In this document: one piece after another, positions 62,155 through 64,000 of the stretch
Numbering within the stretch: position 1 is the first letter of the stretch
How the letters are laid out: the number at the start of each line of letters is the position of its first letter
Source: Erythrobacter sp. HL-111
Lineage (GTDB): Bacteria; Pseudomonadota; Alphaproteobacteria; Sphingomonadales; Sphingomonadaceae
Assembly (NCBI RefSeq): GCF_900105095.1
Contig: NZ_LT629743.1
Span: 2,294,001-2,358,000 of the forward strand
Direction: 5' to 3'
DNA: 64,000 bases
The notes under the pieces: generated by a model
Told to the model about the DNA's origin: nothing
The model's database searches: none
Seen by the model: only the letters and a program-made list of their open reading frames with translations
Position numbers and translations under genes: made by a program

Positions 62155-64000
62155 TGGAGGGCCTGTTCGCAGCCCGCACCGCAGCCGCCCCGGGCGAGGA
62201 CGAGGACCGGTCGGCCCGCGAGCCGGCGGGCGCGGCCCTGCCCCTGTCGCAGCGCGCCGAACCGGCTGCCGGGCAAGGGACCGCACCGGATGCCGCCGCT
62301 CCGCCCGCGCCGGACACCGCGCGCGCCCTCGCCCTGTCCGATGTGATCGCTCCCAAGGCGCGTGCGGGGGAGACGCTGATCCGCATGGCCTACCGTCTCG
62401 GCGTGCCGCGCCAGGCGCTCGCCGCGCCGTTCCGGCGGCCGACGCCGCTGCGCGTCCTCGCCACGGTCGAACAGGCGGCGCCGGGCGACCGCGCGGCCGG
62501 CACGGCGCTGCGGGCGGGGCATTTCTTCGTCCAGGGGGTGAAGCAGCCGATCGCCACGCTGGACGTGACCGGTTCGACCCGGCTCGCCCCGGGGCTGGAA
62601 CGGGCGGTGCATTCCTTCTCCTGGCTCGCCGATCTCGCCGCATCCGCGCCGCGCGCCGATTGTGCGCCGGTGGCCGAGCGGATCGCGGCGCTCTGGCTCG
62701 ATGCCCATCCCGCCCCGGCGCGCGGGCCCGCCTGGGACGTCGAACTCGCCGGGCTGAGGCTGATGGCATGGCTGGTCCATGCCCCGCTGGTGCTTTCCGG
62801 GCACGACCCCAAGCTCAAGCCGCGCCTGCTGGCGGCGATCGACGACACCGCCGACTGGCTCGACCGCAAGGCCGCGTCGAGCGGGGCGGGACTCGGCCAG
62901 GTCGCGGGCTGGGCCGGGGTCACCGCTGCGGGCCTGCTGCTTCCCGAAGGCCGCCCGCGCCGGCTTTACGGCGAGGCGGGGCTGATCCGCGCGCTCGGCG
63001 ACCTGGTCGGCGAGGACGGCGGCGTGCTGGCCCGCTGCCCGGCCGCGCAGATGGACGCGATCCGCCTGCTCACCGACCTCATCGCCTGTTACGAGGCGAC
63101 CGGGATCGAGCCGCCGCAGGCGCTGTTCGTGATGCGCGAGCTGCTCGTGCCCCCGCTGCTTGCGCTGCGCCACGGCGATGGCGGGCTCGGCAGCTGGCAG
63201 GGCCAGCCCGCGCTGGACGCGCACCGGCTCGCCGCGCTGATAGAGGCGAGCGGGGTGCGCGCCCGCCCGCTGGCCGATACCGAGCACTGGGGGTTCCACC
63301 GGCTGCGCGGCGGCCAGACGCAGGTGCAGTTCGACGCCGCGCCCCCGCCGCGCGCGCGCCACGCGCGCTGCGGCTGCGCCTCCACGCTGGCCTTCGAAAT
63401 GTCGGACGGGCCGACCCGGCTGATCGTCAATTGCGGCGGCGCGGCGCTCGCCGGGGCGCTGGTCCCGGCGCGCATCGGGCAGGGCCTTCGCGCCAGCGCC
63501 GCCCATTCGACCCTGGTGCTGGACAACGCCAATTCGACCGCGGTGGAACTCCACGGCAAGCTCGGCCGCGGGGTCGAGGCGGTCGAGGTCGAGCGCCGCC
63601 TGCTGGGCGAGAACGGCCGCGAGGGCACGCGGATCGAGGCGAGCCATGACGGTTACGCCGCGCGGTTCGGCCTCACCCACCGCCGCGTGCTCTCGCTGCG
63701 CGCCGACGGGACGGAGCTGGCGGGCGAGGACATCCTCGTGCCGGCCGGGCGCAAGGGCAAGCGTGGCCGGATCGCCTTCGCGATCCGGTTCCATCTCGGC
63801 CGGGGGATCGAGGCGCGCCTGTCCGAGGACGGGCGCGGTGCGAGCCTGCTGACCGAAGGCGGGAAGCTCTGGCAATTCCGTCTGCGCGGCGATAGTGCCG
63901 CCGCCGGCGACGTCTCGCTGGTCATCGAGGACAGCCTGTGGGTCGATGGCGAGGGACGCCCGCATCCGACCGAGCAACTCGTGATCGAGGGGCTGACATC
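62154..64000 (+). CDS. Heparinase II/III family protein (partial, runs off the window)
   Basis: The first 615 codons of a large protein. The N-terminal 65 residues are an Ala/Pro/Glu-rich leader without a classical signal. Then comes an all-helical toroid (AVHSFSWLADLAASAPRAD, ELAGLRLMAWLVHAPLVLSGHD) and, from about residue 390, a beta-rich heparinase domain (HWGFHRLRGGQTQVQFDA, GLRASAAHSTLVLDNANSTAVEL with a conserved His/Asn set, HDGYAARFGLTHRRVLSL). Members cleave uronic-acid polysaccharides or exopolysaccharides. It is coupled to rpe by overlapping stop and start. The end is not in the window. Confidence 0.85.
   Translation, partial: MEGLFAARTAAAPGEDEDRSAREPAGAALPLSQRAEPAAGQGTAPDAAAPPAPDTARALALSDVIAPKARAGETLIRMAYRLGVPRQALAAPFRRPTPLRVLATVEQAAPGDRAAGTALRAGHFFVQGVKQPIATLDVTGSTRLAPGLERAVHSFSWLADLAASAPRADCAPVAERIAALWLDAHPAPARGPAWDVELAGLRLMAWLVHAPLVLSGHDPKLKPRLLAAIDDTADWLDRKAASSGAGLGQVAGWAGVTAAGLLLPEGRPRRLYGEAGLIRALGDLVGEDGGVLARCPAAQMDAIRLLTDLIACYEATGIEPPQALFVMRELLVPPLLALRHGDGGLGSWQGQPALDAHRLAALIEASGVRARPLADTEHWGFHRLRGGQTQVQFDAAPPPRARHARCGCASTLAFEMSDGPTRLIVNCGGAALAGALVPARIGQGLRASAAHSTLVLDNANSTAVELHGKLGRGVEAVEVERRLLGENGREGTRIEASHDGYAARFGLTHRRVLSLRADGTELAGEDILVPAGRKGKRGRIAFAIRFHLGRGIEARLSEDGRGASLLTEGGKLWQFRLRGDSAAAGDVSLVIEDSLWVDGEGRPHPTEQLVIEGLT

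Overview
The window is GC-rich chromosomal DNA, and gene content points to an alphaproteobacterium of the Sphingomonadales, most likely the Erythrobacteraceae. This is an inference from the UrcA-family protein, the ThiS-ThiG fusion, the rplM-rpsI pair, MmcB, DUF2093, LytS/LytTR pairs and an IscR-like regulator heading a SUF operon. No sequence search could be run. About 70 protein genes, one tRNA-Arg(CCG), one candidate small RNA, two insertion sequences and the wreck of a Mu-like transposable prophage are annotated. Most genes are housekeeping.

Layout. 1-8.7 kb: a PIMT-family gene overlapping the TolC-family efflux gene (minus strand) behind a promoter with a built-in inverted repeat; fumC; a LytS-type kinase with its LytTR regulator; UrcA; small membrane proteins; a metallophosphoesterase; and the rplM-rpsI ribosomal pair. 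8.97-11.83 kb: a Mu-like prophage remnant (CI-like repressor, Ner-like protein, MuA N-terminus, a tail/virion gene) with recognisable terminal inverted repeats, broken by a shortened IS21-family element. 11.9-23.2 kb: cutA-ctaA (heme A synthase), a MerC-like protein, the thiSG fusion, a cytochrome c, an acyl-CoA ligase, pyrD-ggt, a candidate small RNA and a DUF885 peptidase.

23.5-30.6 kb is one long SUF iron-sulfur operon: iscR-like, sufB, two extra genes, sufC, sufD, sufS, sufT, sufA and an SRPBCC gene, nearly all joined by overlapping stop/start codons. The two extra genes between sufB and sufC are a 122-codon gene of clearly different base composition and a DUF559 nuclease-fold gene. They are the most interesting accessory insertion in the window. 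30.6-44.5 kb: a TerB-like repeat protein, a lipoprotein, an EI24 protein, a PfkB sugar kinase whose stop codon was hit by an IS1380-family element (CTAG target duplication), a cytochrome c lipoprotein, divergent purD/xseA with overlapping start codons, an M23 peptidase, a phytase-like esterase, rpmB, tadA, a doubled SpoIIAA-like protein and nadC. 44.5-44.8 kb is a hairpin-rich repeat array.

44.8-64 kb: a second LytS/LytTR pair, two M48-type metallopeptidases, a DsbA-like oxidoreductase, an App1-like lipid phosphatase, a PAS-containing acidic protein, a DUF2141/sterol-desaturase pair, mmcB, tRNA-Arg, a LacI regulator, an M20 amidohydrolase, a diacylglycerol-kinase-type gene followed by an uncharacterised nucleotidyltransferase-like gene and a second DUF2141 gene, rpe, and the start of a heparinase II/III gene that runs off the window. 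Several of these genes suggest envelope-lipid metabolism, but the link is inferred from family and neighbourhood only.
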